A stretch of 64,000 nt of DNA from Pseudonocardia sp. HH130630-07 (lineage in GTDB: Bacteria; Actinomycetota; Actinomycetes; Mycobacteriales; Pseudonocardiaceae): contig NZ_CP013854.1 in the NCBI RefSeq assembly GCF_001698125.1, positions 5,952,001 to 6,016,000 of the forward strand, in the 5' to 3' direction. The position numbers and the translations under genes were made by a program. Of this stretch, positions 28,563 to 40,860 are shown one piece after another. Under the pieces are notes generated by a model that saw only the letters and a program-made list of their open reading frames with translations, was not told the DNA's origin and did no database searches. Numbering within the stretch: the stretch's first letter is position 1; every line of letters starts with the position of its first letter.

Positions 28563-28581
28563 ACCGGCGGGCGCCGCCGGT
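28563..28581 (-). terminator. pyrimidine operon terminator hairpin
   Basis: ACCGGCGG (28563-28570) pairs with CCGCCGGT (28574-28581) around a 3-nt loop, 14 nt past the pyrF stop codon. It is a short GC-rich stem that would end the pyrR-to-pyrF transcript. Confidence 0.5.
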
Positions 28582-28595
28582 CCGGGTGGCGCGGA

Positions 28596-29464
28596 TCAGT
28601 GCGAGCCGGCGCTCGCCGAGGTCAGCTCCTCCCCCAGCGCCCGCGCCGCGTCCCGCAACGCGCCGGCGTCGGGCCCGGCCCGCAGCACCGAGCGCGCGGC
28701 CACCGGGAGCACCGGGCCCGCGGTGCCGGCGAACCGGGAGACGACGTCGGCCGGGCTGGCACCCTGCGCCCCGAGCCCCGGCACCAGCACCGGGCCGTAC
28801 AGCCCGGACAGGTCCAGTCCGTGGTCGCGGGTCCCGCCGACCACGACGCCGACGTCACCACACGGCTGCGGGCCGCCCGGATCGGTCTCGGCGCCGCAGG
28901 CACCGGCACCGGCGTTGCGGGCCGCGGCGGCGTCGACCACCGACTGGGCCAGCGTCCCGCCGCCCGGCACGGTGGCCAGCTGCACCGGCGCCCCCTCCGG
29001 GTTCGACGTCCTGGCCAGCACGAACACCCCGCGTCCGGCCTCGCCGGCCGCGACGAACGCCGGTTCCAGCGCCTCGAACCCGAGGTAGGGCGACAGCGTC
29101 ACCGCGTCCGCACCGAGCGGGGCACCGACCCGGAGGTAGGCGTCGGCGTAGCCGTCCATCGTGGAGCCGATGTCACCCCGCTTGGCGTCGAGCAGGCTCA
29201 GTGTCGGGGTCTCGGCGAGGTCGTCCAGCAACCGCTCCAGGACCGCGACACCGGCTGCCCCGTGCCGTTCGAAGAACGCCGACTGCGGCTTCACGACGGC
29301 CACGGCACCGGCGAGCCCGGCGACGCAGGTGTCGGCGAACCCGGCCAGGCCGTCCGCGTCGTCGGTGAGCCCCCACCGGGCCAGCAACGCCGGGTGCGGG
29401 TCGATGCCGACGCAGAGCGACCCGTAGGTGGCGACGGCCTCCACCAGGCGCTTGCCGAAGTCGG

Positions 29465-29468
<4 letters not shown>
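28596..29468 (-). CDS. pyrF: orotidine 5'-phosphate decarboxylase
   Basis: A 290-residue type 2 OMP decarboxylase, the last step of UMP synthesis. Signatures: LCVGIDPHPALLARWGL near the start, the catalytic LLDAKRGDIGSTMDGYADAY near the middle, and the phosphate-binding VPGLGAQGASPADV near residues 235-250. The GTG at 29468 overlaps the carB stop (GTGA). It is the last gene of the operon. Confidence 0.96.
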
Positions 29469-32769
<3,301 letters not shown>

Positions 32770-32770
<1 letters not shown>

Positions 32771-34512
32771 CAGTGGTCCTCCTGCCGGGCCTGGTCGGAC
32801 GTGCTGGTGGTGTCCTGGTCGGACGGGTCGGACGGGTCGGACGGGTCGGCCGAACCGGCCGGAGGTGGTGGCCACGGCCGGTCGGTGACCGGGCCGGACC
32901 GGCCCGTCACCGGGTCGGCGCCCTCGGGGGTCTCCGCGGCGGCGGGTTCACCGTCGCGGCGCAGGGAGTCCTCCACGTCGGAGAACGGCGCCGTCAGCGG
33001 GTCCGGCGACCCGGTCCGCCCGACGACGGGCAGCCGGCCGGTGGCCGGCTCGGTCCCGGCGGACGGCGTGACCGGCAGCCGGGTGGTGTGCTCGCCGGTG
33101 TCCGGCGTCTGGTGCGGCCCCTCCGGGCTGCCGGGCTCGATCGGCCCCGCCTGCGTGGCACCGGTCTCCGGGCGCCCGGGGTCCAGCCGGACCGACGGAC
33201 CGGCGGTCGCCGACGGCGCCGCGTCCGGCGCCGGGCGGGTGGTGGCCTCGGGGGCGTCCCGCTCCGCGGGCGCCGGGCCCGGCGCCGGTGCGGCGGCGAG
33301 CTCCGCCGCCTCCTCGGGCAGCACCTCCACCTCGGGGTACGGCACCGGCTCGACGCCCTCGGGCCGCTGCCCGGCGACGCCGGCGTAGCCGACCGGATGG
33401 TCGGCCATGAGCTGCACGAACCGGTCGAACAGGTCCGCGGCGTCGTGCGGGCCGGCCGCCGCCTCGGGGTGGTACTGCACCGAGAACGCCGGGAAGTCGA
33501 TCCCGGCCATGCCCTCGACGCAGCCGTCGTTCGGGCAGGTGTGGGTGATCCGGGCCCGGCCGTACGGGGTGTCGAACTCCTCGCCCGCCTCGCCCGCCAC
33601 GGCGAAGCCGTGGTTCTGCGAGGTGATCGCGACCCGGCCGGTGGCGTGCTCGACGACCGGGATGTTGATCCCGCGGTGGCCGTAGCGCAGCTTGTAGGTG
33701 TCGCGCCCGAGCGCGCGGCCCAGGATCTGGTTGCCGAAGCAGATCCCGAACAGCGGGATGCGGCGCTGGAGCACCTCCCGGGCGAGCGCGACGGGCCCGT
33801 CCGCGGTCGCCGGGTCACCGGGCCCGTTGGCGAGGAAGAACCCGTCCGGGCTGAGCGCCTCGATGGTCTCGATCGTGCTCGACGCGGGCAGCACGTGCAC
33901 CTCGATGCCGCGCGCCGCCATCATCCGCGGGGTGTTGAACTTGATGCCGACGTCGAGCGCGGCCACCACGAACCGCTTCTCCCCCACCGCGGGGACCACG
34001 TAGGGCTCGGCCGTCGTGACGGCGCCGTACAGGTCGGCGCCCTCCATCTGCGGGCTCTTCTGCACCCGCTCGACCAGCTCGGCGTCCGGGGCCAGCGCGT
34101 CGCCGGAGAAGATCCCGGCGCGCATCGCACCCCGCTCACGCAGGTGCCGGACGGCGGCGCGGGTGTCGATCCCCGAGAGGCCGACGACGCCCTGCCCGCG
34201 CAGCGCGTCCTCCAGGGACCCGGTGGAGCGCCAGTTCGACGCCCGCCGGGCGGGGTCGCGGACGACGTAACCGGCGACCTGGATGCCGGAGGACTCGTCG
34301 TCGTCGTCGTTCCAGCCGGTGTTGCCGATCTGCGGTGCGGTCGCCACCACGATCTGGCGGTGGTACGACGGATCGGTCAGGGTCTCCTGGTAACCGGTCA
34401 TCCCGGTGGTGAAGACGGCCTCGCCGAGTGTCTCCCCGGTGGCGCCGAAGGCCTCCCCGCGGAAGATCCGCCCGTCCTCCAGTACCAGGACCGCGGTCAT
34501 GGTCGTGCTCAT
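32770..34512 (-). CDS. carA: carbamoyl-phosphate synthase small subunit with long disordered C-terminus
   Basis: A 580-residue protein where about 380 is normal. Residues 1-375 are a complete CarA: N-terminal domain (LVLEDGRIFRGEAFGA), class I amidotransferase with GICFGNQILGRALG (catalytic cysteine) and SVQYHPEAAAGPHD (histidine and glutamate). It releases ammonia from glutamine for CarB. Residues about 375-580 are an unusual Pro/Ala/Glu/Asp/Thr-rich tail without recognisable domain, ending in repeats (DPSDPSDPSD) and a short acidic end. The frame is uninterrupted up to the carB start, so the tail is not a frameshift artefact of a separate gene. The ATG at 34512 overlaps the pyrC stop (ATGA). 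Confidence 0.94.
32819..32845 (-). repeat. three 9-bp tandem repeats in the carA tail
   Basis: TCGGACGGG occurs three times in a row (32819-32845), encoding the Asp-Pro-Ser repeats close to the end of the CarA extension. Such a microsatellite can vary in copy number without breaking the frame. Confidence 0.85.
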
Positions 34513-35801
34513 CTGAGAACCTTCCCGTCCTGCGCCGTGATCCGGCCACGCAGAATCGTCGCGACCACCGCTCCGGGCAGCCGCATTCCCTCGTACGGCG
34601 TGTTCGCCGCCTTGCTCGCCAGGTTCGCCCCCCGGACCGTCCACACCGCGTCCGGGTCGACCAGCGCGAACGTGGCCGGTTCCCCCTCCGCGACCGGACG
34701 GCCCTGGTCGGGCAGTCTCCCGATCTCCGCGGGGCGCTCGGAGAGCACCCGCGCGACACCGTGCCAGTCCAGCAGGCCCGGCTCCACCATGGTCTCGACC
34801 AGCACCGACAGCGCGGTCTGCAGGCCGAGCATGCCCGGCTTCGCGGCCTGCCACTCGGTGTCCTTGTACTGCGACGCGTGCGGGGCGTGGTCGGTCGCGA
34901 CGACGTCGATCACGCCCTCGGCCAGTGCCTCCCGCATCGCCCGGGTGTCCTCCGCGGTGCGCAGCGGCGGGTTCACCTTGTTGACCGGGTCGTACCCGGA
35001 CAGCCGGCTGTCGGTCAGCAGCAGGTGGTGCGGGGTGACCTCGGCGGACACCTGCACGCCCTGGGCCTTCGCCGCGCGCAGCACGTCGATGGTGCGGGCG
35101 GTGGAGATGTGGCACACGTGCAGCCGGGCGTTCGCCTCGCGGGCCAGCGCGCAGTCCCGGGCGACGATCGTCTCCTCGGCCGTGGCGGGCCAGCCGGCCA
35201 GGCCGAGCCGCGCGGCGACCGCACCCTCGTGGGCCTGGGCCCCGCCGGTGAGGCGGTGGTCCTCGGCGTGCTGGGCGATCACGACACCGAGCGCGGAGGC
35301 GTACTCCAGGGCGCGGCGCATGATCAGCGGGTCGTTCACGCAGCGGCCGTCGTCGGAGAACATCCGGACCCCGGCCCGCGAGTCGGCCATGGTGCCCAGC
35401 TCGGCGAGCTGGGTCCCGCCCAGGCCGACGGTGACCGCGCCGACCGGGTGGACGTCGACCAGGCCGATCTCGGCGCCGCGGCGGTGCACGTGCTCGACGA
35501 CGACGTCGGAGTCGGCCACCGGGTCGGTGTTCGGCATCGCGAACACCGCGGTGAACCCGCCGAGCGCGGCGGCGCGGCTGCCCGTCTCGATCGTCTCGGA
35601 CTCCTCGCCGCCCGGCTCGCGCAGGTGGACGTGCAGGTCCACCAGGCCCGGCAGCAGGACCGCACCCTTCGCGTCGAGGACCTCGACGCCGTCGGGGGCG
35701 GTCAGCCCGGTCCCGATCGTGGCCACGACGCCGTCGGTGACGAGCACGTCGACCGGGTCCTCGCCGTAGGGCCGGGCGTTGGTGATCAGCAGGTCGGCCA
35801 T
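34509..35801 (-). CDS. pyrC: dihydroorotase
   Basis: A 430-residue amidohydrolase that cyclises carbamoyl-aspartate to dihydroorotate. Metal-binding motifs are intact: GLVDLHVHLREPG near residues 52-64, the histidine in TPHHLL, and VVATDHAPH with the catalytic aspartate. Start ATG 35801 has a GAGAGAG just upstream; a GTG at 35816 that overlaps the pyrB stop (GTGA) with GGAG 7 nt before it is an equally good alternative and adds five residues. Confidence 0.96.
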   Translation of the reverse strand: MADLLITNARPYGEDPVDVLVTDGVVATIGTGLTAPDGVEVLDAKGAVLLPGLVDLHVHLREPGGEESETIETGSRAAALGGFTAVFAMPNTDPVADSDVVVEHVHRRGAEIGLVDVHPVGAVTVGLGGTQLAELGTMADSRAGVRMFSDDGRCVNDPLIMRRALEYASALGVVIAQHAEDHRLTGGAQAHEGAVAARLGLAGWPATAEETIVARDCALAREANARLHVCHISTARTIDVLRAAKAQGVQVSAEVTPHHLLLTDSRLSGYDPVNKVNPPLRTAEDTRAMREALAEGVIDVVATDHAPHASQYKDTEWQAAKPGMLGLQTALSVLVETMVEPGLLDWHGVARVLSERPAEIGRLPDQGRPVAEGEPATFALVDPDAVWTVRGANLASKAANTPYEGMRLPGAVVATILRGRITAQDGKVLR

Positions 35802-35812
35802 GCTCTCTCGAT

Positions 35813-36757
35813 TCACTCCGAAGCTCCGGCGAGCAGGTGGTAGAGGACCGCCATCCGGACGTGCACGCCGGTGCGGACCTGCTGCAGCACCGCCGCGGAC
35901 GGTGCGTCGGCGACGGCGGGCGCGATCTCCATGCCGCGGATCATCGGGCCGGGGTGCAGGACGACGGCGTCGTCGCGCAGCAGCCTCGCCCGGTCCTCGG
36001 ACAGGCCGTAGCGGACCGAGTACTCCCGCGCGGAGGGGAAGAAGCCGCCGTGCATGCGCTCGGCCTGCACCCGCAGCATCATGACCGCGTCCACCGAGGG
36101 CAGCTCGGCGTCCAGGGTGTGCGAGACCCGGCACGGCCAGGACTCGACGCCCACCGGCAGCAGCGTCGGCGGCGCGACCAGCACCACCTCGGCACCGAGG
36201 GTCGCGAGCAGCTGCACGTTCGACCGCGCGACCCGCGAGTGCAGGACGTCACCGACGATCGCGATCCGGCGCCCGGCGATGGTGCCGAGCCGGTCGCGCA
36301 GGGTGGCCGCGTCCAGCAGCGCCTGGGTGGGGTGCTCGTGGGTCCCGTCACCGGCGTTGACGATCGCCGTCGGCGTCCCGGTCACGTCGCGCTGGGCGTC
36401 CACCCAGTGCGCCAGCCGGTGTGCCGCGCCGGAGGCCGGGTGCCGGACGACCACGCAGTCGGCCCCCATCGACGACAGTGTGAGCGCGGTGTCGCGCAGC
36501 GACTCGCCCTTGGCCGCCGACGAGCCGGAGGCCGAGACGTTCACCGTGTCGGCGCTCATCCACTTGCCGGCGATCTCGAACGAGACCCGGGTGCGCGTGG
36601 AGTTCTCGTAGAACATCGTGATGACCGTCCGCCCGCGCAGCGTGGGCAGCTTGCGGACCTCGCGGCCCAGCAGCGCCTGGCGCAGCCGGTCGGCCGTGTC
36701 GAGCAGCGCCGTGGCCTCGCCGGCGTCGAGGTCGGCGACCGAGAGCAGGTGCCTCAC
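35813..36757 (-). CDS. pyrB: aspartate carbamoyltransferase catalytic subunit
   Basis: A 314-residue transferase joining carbamoyl phosphate to aspartate. The carbamoyl-phosphate site FYENSTRTRVSFE lies near residues 49-61, followed by ASGSSAAKGESLRDT, HPTQALLDAATL and the C-terminal HPGPMIRGMEI. No regulatory pyrI gene is near, so regulation is through PyrR. The GTG at 36757 overlaps the pyrR stop (GTGA). Confidence 0.96.
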   Translation of the reverse strand: MRHLLSVADLDAGEATALLDTADRLRQALLGREVRKLPTLRGRTVITMFYENSTRTRVSFEIAGKWMSADTVNVSASGSSAAKGESLRDTALTLSSMGADCVVVRHPASGAAHRLAHWVDAQRDVTGTPTAIVNAGDGTHEHPTQALLDAATLRDRLGTIAGRRIAIVGDVLHSRVARSNVQLLATLGAEVVLVAPPTLLPVGVESWPCRVSHTLDAELPSVDAVMMLRVQAERMHGGFFPSAREYSVRYGLSEDRARLLRDDAVVLHPGPMIRGMEIAPAVADAPSAAVLQQVRTGVHVRMAVLYHLLAGASE

Positions 36758-37344
36758 GCGGACTCCCCCCGACCGACCCACACGCCGTCGCTGCCGTCGA
36801 TCTCGGTGAGCGAGAGCAGGATCTGCTCCGACCGGGAGGTCGGGACGTTCTTGCCGACGTAGTCCGCCCGGATCGGCAGCTCGCGGTGCCCGCGGTCGAC
36901 GAGCACGGCCAGCTGCACGATCCGCGGCCGCCCCTCGTCGCGCAGGGCGTCCAGCGCGGCACGGGTGGTGCGGCCCGACATCAGGACGTCGTCGACGAGC
37001 ACGACCAGCTTGTCGTCCACGCCGCCCTCGGGCATGGCGGTCGACTCCAGCGCACGGGCCGGGCCGCGGCGCAGGTCGTCGCGGTAGAGGGTGGCGTCCA
37101 CCGAGCCGACGGCCGGGGCGACGCCCGCGAAGTCGGTGATGGCGGCGGCCAGCCGGTGCGCGAGATGGACCCCGCGGGTCGGGACGCCGAGCAGGACGAG
37201 GTCGTCCGGCCGGTCGGTGCCGAACGCGGTCTTCTCGATGATCTGGTGCGCGATGCGCGCGACGGTGCGGGTCACGTCGGCCGCCGAGAGCAGCTCTCGC
37301 CCAGGATCCTGGGCTCCGACGTCCCCGCGGCGGTTCAGCGCCAC
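36754..37344 (-). CDS. pyrR: bifunctional pyr operon regulator / uracil phosphoribosyltransferase
   Basis: A 196-residue RNA-binding regulator. The type I phosphoribosyltransferase fold shows the PRPP loop LVVLVDDVLMSGRTTRAALD near residues 112-131, and VLLGVPTRGVHLAHRL earlier. PyrR binds a leader stem-loop in pyr mRNA when UMP is high. The GTG start follows AAGGAG. It is the first gene of the operon, and its leader holds a matching binding loop whose stem abuts the ribosome binding site, which implies translational repression as shown for mycobacterial PyrR. Confidence 0.95.
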   Translation of the reverse strand: MALNRRGDVGAQDPGRELLSAADVTRTVARIAHQIIEKTAFGTDRPDDLVLLGVPTRGVHLAHRLAAAITDFAGVAPAVGSVDATLYRDDLRRGPARALESTAMPEGGVDDKLVVLVDDVLMSGRTTRAALDALRDEGRPRIVQLAVLVDRGHRELPIRADYVGKNVPTSRSEQILLSLTEIDGSDGVWVGRGESA

Positions 37345-37358
37345 GAGAGGGACTCCTT

Positions 37359-37378
37359 CCCCGCCTCACCGGACGGGC
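37359..37378 (-). promoter_or_regulatory. PyrR-binding loop in the pyr operon leader
   Basis: On the leftward strand CCCG (37377-37374) and CGGG (37363-37360) form a stem around the loop UCCGGUGAGG (37373-37364). This matches the PyrR recognition consensus RUCCNGNGAGGYU at nearly every position. The AAGGAG ribosome binding site of pyrR starts a few nt downstream, so protein binding to this hairpin can block translation. Seen directly; function inferred from the known PyrR system. Confidence 0.8.
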
Positions 37379-37402
37379 TTTAAAGGACGATGGTGCGCGA
37401 CC

Positions 37403-37413
37403 AACCTAGCAAT
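37403..37413 (-). promoter_or_regulatory. candidate pyr operon -10 element
   Basis: On the leftward strand TGCTAGGTT fits an extended -10 (TGnTANNNT), with the hexamer TAGGTT at 37408-37403. A start about 7 nt downstream gives a leader of about 50 nt that contains the PyrR-binding loop. No good -35 is visible. Confidence 0.45.
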
Positions 37414-37453
37414 CGCGGTGCCCCGGCGGCGGCCCGGGCGCATCGCGTCACAC

Positions 37454-37489
37454 GTGAGCGATCACCCGTCGGAGATCACGGTCCGGTGA
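37454..37489. promoter_or_regulatory. paired inverted repeats upstream of pyrR, candidate operator
   Basis: Two dyads lie close together: GTGA-GCGA-TCACC (37454-37466) and TCAC-GGTCCG-GTGA (37476-37489). The first resembles the AGTGA...TCACC half-site arrangement described for BldD; the second has one base more spacing than the published 15-bp BldD palindrome. They are upstream of the pyr promoter and about 400 bp from bldD. Ownership by BldD is inference. Confidence 0.35.
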
Positions 37490-37672
37490 CGATCAGCGAT
37501 GAGCGACCGGCTTCGGGGCCGGGACCCACGAGACCCGGTTCCGCGGCGCCCCACCCACAGGGGCACCGTGCACCGGGGCCCGTTCACACCCTGCGCTACC
37601 GCAGACGAGGGACGATCACTGCCCCGTTCGTGTGGGAAACCGCTCGTCAACCCCCCGAGCAGGGGGTCGAGC

Positions 37673-37701
37673 TTGACCGCGCCGGACCGGACCCGGAGGA
37701 T
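37673..37701 (+). promoter_or_regulatory. candidate bldD promoter
   Basis: TTGACC (37673-37678) and GAGGAT (37696-37701) are 17 bp apart, a reasonable actinobacterial principal-sigma promoter. It would give a leader of roughly 180 nt before the bldD ATG. The rest of the 543-bp pyrR/bldD spacer (37345-37887) contains no supported gene. Confidence 0.5.
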
Positions 37702-37887
37702 TACTCTCCGTATCAACGAGGGAACGTGCCGGCCTGCCGCGGTGCACGCGACGGCCGTGAGCCGGACGACGCCGGAGCGGCCGCCCCGATCGGGGACCAC
37801 CCACAGGGGCGACCTACCTCACCGCCCACCGGGTCACCACCGGTGAGCGGCGGGGGCGTCGCACGGACCGGAGGAACGAGGGGATCG

Positions 37888-38379
37888 ATGGGCGACTACG
37901 CCAAGGCGCTCGGGGGCAAGCTCCGGGCGATCAGACAGCAGCAGGGGCTGTCGCTGCACGGCGTCGAGCAGAAGTCGGGTGGCCGCTGGAAGGCGGTCGT
38001 CGTCGGCTCCTACGAGCGCGGCGACCGGGCGGTCACCGTGCAGAAGCTGGCGGAACTCGCCGACTTCTACGGCGTGCCCGTGGCGGAACTGCTCCCCGAG
38101 GGGCGCATCCCGTCCGGCAGCGAGCCCGCCACCAAGATCGTGATCAATCTGGAGCGGCTGCAACAGCTCCCGGCGGACAAGGTGGGCCCGCTGGCCCGCT
38201 ACGCCGCGGCCATCCAGAGCCAGCGCGGTGACTACAACGGCAAGGTGCTGTCCATCCGCGCCGAGGACCTGCGCTCACTCGCGATCATCTACGACATGTC
38301 CCCCGGCGAGCTGACCGACCAGCTCATCGAGTGGGGTGTGCTCCCGCCCGAGGCGAGGCCCGGGCAGCCGGTGGCATGA
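37888..38379 (+). CDS. bldD: transcriptional regulator BldD
   Basis: A 163-residue developmental master regulator that binds DNA as a dimer held by cyclic di-GMP. The N-terminal XRE HTH (about 4-70) reads ALGGKLRAIRQQQGLSLHGV then VVVGSYERGDRAVTVQKLAELA. The C-terminal domain carries the c-di-GMP signature RGD-X8-RxxD with R113-G114-D115 and R124...D127 (QRGDYNGKVLSIRAEDL). The ATG at 37888 follows GAGGGG and gives the family length; upstream frame is non-coding. It lies between pyrR and nusB, as in related actinobacteria. Confidence 0.97.
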   Translation: MGDYAKALGGKLRAIRQQQGLSLHGVEQKSGGRWKAVVVGSYERGDRAVTVQKLAELADFYGVPVAELLPEGRIPSGSEPATKIVINLERLQQLPADKVGPLARYAAAIQSQRGDYNGKVLSIRAEDLRSLAIIYDMSPGELTDQLIEWGVLPPEARPGQPVA

Positions 38380-38811
38380 TGGCCTGCGCCGGACGCGTCC
38401 CAGGGGAAGGGTGATGCGGTCGGCGCCCACTGTCGGCGGCGGCCGGCGATCTGCACAGTCTCCCGGCCGCCGCCGGCCCGAACCGACATCCGTCGGCCGG
38501 GCGTCCCGGCCCGCGTCCTGAACGCCGGGCCGCGGTCCGGGTCGAGCGGCGGGCGTCCCTCCGCAACGGGGACAGGGGCCGGTGGGACCCCCTCGATCCC
38601 ACCGATCCCCCTCTGACGGTCGGCCCGGCACCCGGTCCACCCGCCCCGCTGCGCTGCGGGGCCGCCAGCGTGAGCCGCCATCCGGGCCGGACGATCACCA
38701 CCGTCACGGACGCCGTCATCGTCGCGTCCTCACGCCGTCCTCGTGCCGTCCTGCGCCATCACGCTCGGACCCGTGCGGCGCCGCGTCCCTGGTCAGCGTG
38801 GTGCGGACACG
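38380..38811. other. spacer between bldD and the bldD/nusB terminator
   Basis: About 430 bp between two convergent genes. Open frames exist on both strands, but they are short, arginine- and proline-rich and show no family similarity or ribosome binding sites. No RNA gene was recognised. Confidence 0.4.
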
Positions 38812-38850
38812 ACGGAGCCCCCACCGACGTGTCGTCGGAGGGGGCTCCGT
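38812..38850. terminator. bidirectional terminator between bldD and nusB
   Basis: ACGGAGCCCCC (38812-38822) and GGGGGCTCCGT (38840-38850) form a perfect 11-bp stem, with partial pairing in the loop. It lies 19 nt past the nusB stop and can serve both convergent transcripts. Confidence 0.7.
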
Positions 38851-38869
38851 GGAGATGTACGGGGCGGGG

Positions 38870-39289
38870 TCAGAGCGTGGCGCGCAGGTGCTCCGCGATG
38901 TCCGAGATCTGGCCCAGCACGCCGTTGACGTAGCGCGGCGAGTCGTCGGTGGACAGCGTGCGCGCGAGCTCCACGGCCTCGGTGATCGCCACCGGGTCGT
39001 CGACGTCGTCCACCCACAGCAGCTCGTAGACACCGATCCGGAGCAGGCCACGGTCCACCGCGGGCATGCGGTCGACGTCCCAGCCCTCGGCGTGCTCGGC
39101 GAGGAGCTGGTCGATCCGCTCCCGGTGGGTGGCGACGCCCTCGACCAGCCGGGCCGCGTAGTCCTGCACCGGCGGCGCGTCGTCGGTCTCCCGGCGCGCG
39201 ACGAGGACGTCCAGCGGCGCCTCGCCGCGGGCCTCGGACTCGAACAGGATGTCCAGAGCCCGCTTGCGGGCCTTGGTGCGTGCGCGCAC
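38870..39289 (-). CDS. nusB: transcription antitermination factor NusB
   Basis: A 139-residue all-helical RNA-binding protein that joins NusE/S10 on rRNA boxA for antitermination. The family pattern is clear: RTKARKRALDILFESEARG at the N-terminus, VDRMPAVDRGLLRIGVYELL and ITEAVELARTLSTDDSPRYVNGVLG. The GTG start is one base past the efp stop, so it is coupled to efp. It is the final gene of pepQ-efp-nusB order, here split by an insertion upstream of efp. Confidence 0.96.
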   Translation of the reverse strand: MRARTKARKRALDILFESEARGEAPLDVLVARRETDDAPPVQDYAARLVEGVATHRERIDQLLAEHAEGWDVDRMPAVDRGLLRIGVYELLWVDDVDDPVAITEAVELARTLSTDDSPRYVNGVLGQISDIAEHLRATL

Positions 39290-39290
39290 G

Positions 39291-39851
39291 TCAGCTCACG
39301 CGGCCGAGGTACCGGCCGTCCCGGGTGTCGACCTTGACCTTGGTGCCGCTCTCCAGGAACAGCGGCACCTGGATCTCGGCGCCGGTCTCCAGCGTCGCGG
39401 GCTTGGTGCCGCCGGTGGAGCGGTCGCCCTGCAGGCCGGGGTCGGTGTGGTCGATGACCAGCTCGACCGAGGTCGGCAGCTCGATGAACAGCGGCTCGCC
39501 CTCGTGCAGCGACACCTGCGCCCCGGCGTTCTCCAGCAGGTAGCGGGCGGCGTCGCCGACCGCCTTCTCCGAGATCGGGATCTGCTCGAAGGTGTCGCCG
39601 TCCATGAAGACGAAGTCGCTGCCGTCGCGGTACAGGTAGGTCATGTCGCGCCGGTCGACGGTCGCGGTCTCGACCTTGGTGCCCGCGTTGAAGGTCTTGT
39701 CGACGACCTTGCCGGACATCACGTTCTTCAGGGTGGTGCGCACGAAGGCGCCACCCTTACCGGGCTTGACGTGCTGGAACGCCGTCACGGCCCACAGCTG
39801 GCCCTCGAGGTTCAGCACCAGGCCGTTCTTCAGGTCGTTCGTGGTCGCCAC
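39291..39851 (-). CDS. efp: elongation factor P
   Basis: A 186-residue three-barrel translation factor that relieves ribosome stalling at polyproline. The tip loop reads HVKPGKGGAF with K32 at the modifiable position, and the C-terminal OB domain ends GTKVKVDTRDGRYLGRV. No EF-P modification enzyme is in the window. The GTG start at 39851 matches the family N-terminus (ATTNDLKNG). Confidence 0.96.
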   Translation of the reverse strand: MATTNDLKNGLVLNLEGQLWAVTAFQHVKPGKGGAFVRTTLKNVMSGKVVDKTFNAGTKVETATVDRRDMTYLYRDGSDFVFMDGDTFEQIPISEKAVGDAARYLLENAGAQVSLHEGEPLFIELPTSVELVIDHTDPGLQGDRSTGGTKPATLETGAEIQVPLFLESGTKVKVDTRDGRYLGRVS

Positions 39852-40194
39852 GTGCGCGCTCTCCTGATCAGGTGGTCGGTGTCGCTGGTCGGCACCGGGA
39901 TCCCGGCCCGCGCGGACGGCGGCCGGAACGGGCTCGCCGGATCGCGGGGGACCCGCCGGTGCATCGGGCACACCCTCCCGCGCGGGCGGTGCGCACCTGC
40001 TCGCACAGGGTACCGGCACGCGGTCGACCTGCCCGTTCCGGGCCACCTGCGAGGACGGCCCCGCAGGCCGCCGGTGCCGGCCCCGGAGCGACCCGCGCCG
40101 GTGCCGAGATGCGCGTGAGCGGGCTCCGGGAGCGATCCCGGCCCGCTGTGCTGCATCTCGGCGCGGCGAGCCGCGGGCCTGCGAGGATGGCCAC
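39852..40194. other. divergent spacer efp / response regulator with large dyad
   Basis: 343 bp without a supported gene. The main feature is an interrupted inverted repeat: GCCGAGATG (40103-40111) with CATCTCGGC (40154-40162), and nested AGCGGG (40118-40123) with CCCGCT (40142-40147). It ends about 33 bp before the response regulator ATG and is a plausible operator or leader structure. No clear promoter hexamers were identified. Confidence 0.5.
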
Positions 40195-40860
40195 ATGACG
40201 GTGCGGGTGGTGGTGGCCGACGACCAGGCGGTGGTGCGTGCCGGGCTGCGGACGGTGCTGGCGGCCGCACCCGACATCGAGGTCGTCGGCGAGGCCTCCG
40301 ACGGCTCCGCCGCGGCGGAGCTCGCCGAGGACCTGCGCCCGGACGTCGTCCTGATGGACGTGCGGATGCCCGGTACCGACGGCATCGAGGGGACCCGGCG
40401 GATCCGGGCGCTGCGGGATCCGGGCGTCCGGGTGCTGGTGGTGACCACGTTCGACCTGGACCGGCACGTCTACGACGCGCTGCGGGCCGGGGCGTCGGGC
40501 TTCGTCCTCAAGGACGTCGAGCCGGAGGACCTGCAGGTCGCGGTCCGGACGGTGCACGCGGGCCACGACCTGTTCGCGCCGTCGGTGACCAGGCGGCTGG
40601 TCGGGTCGTTCGTCCCGGCCGACCCGGGGCCGGACACCGGACCGGCCGGCGGGCTGACCGAGCGCGAGCGTGAGGTGCTCGCACTCGTCGCGACCGGCCT
40701 GTCGAACGCCGAGATCGCCGACCGGCTGGTCCTCGGCGGCACCACGGTGAAGACGCACGTGTCGAATCTGCTGACCAAGCTGGACCTGCGCGACCGGGTG
40801 CAGCTGGTGGTGTTCGCCTACGAGCACGGCCTGGTGGGACCGGCCGGTGACACCGGCTGA
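40195..40860 (+). CDS. LuxR/NarL-family response regulator
   Basis: A 221-residue two-component regulator. Receiver domain (about 3-120): acidic pair D9-D10, phosphoacceptor D55 in VVLMDVRMPG, and K106 in FVLKD. LuxR HTH (about 150-210): LTEREREVLALVATGLSNAEI and TTVKTHVSNLLTKL. The partner is the sensor kinase immediately downstream, whose GTG lies within its last codons (14-bp overlap). The target genes are unknown; the dyad upstream suggests autoregulation. Confidence 0.93.
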   Translation: MTVRVVVADDQAVVRAGLRTVLAAAPDIEVVGEASDGSAAAELAEDLRPDVVLMDVRMPGTDGIEGTRRIRALRDPGVRVLVVTTFDLDRHVYDALRAGASGFVLKDVEPEDLQVAVRTVHAGHDLFAPSVTRRLVGSFVPADPGPDTGPAGGLTEREREVLALVATGLSNAEIADRLVLGGTTVKTHVSNLLTKLDLRDRVQLVVFAYEHGLVGPAGDTG

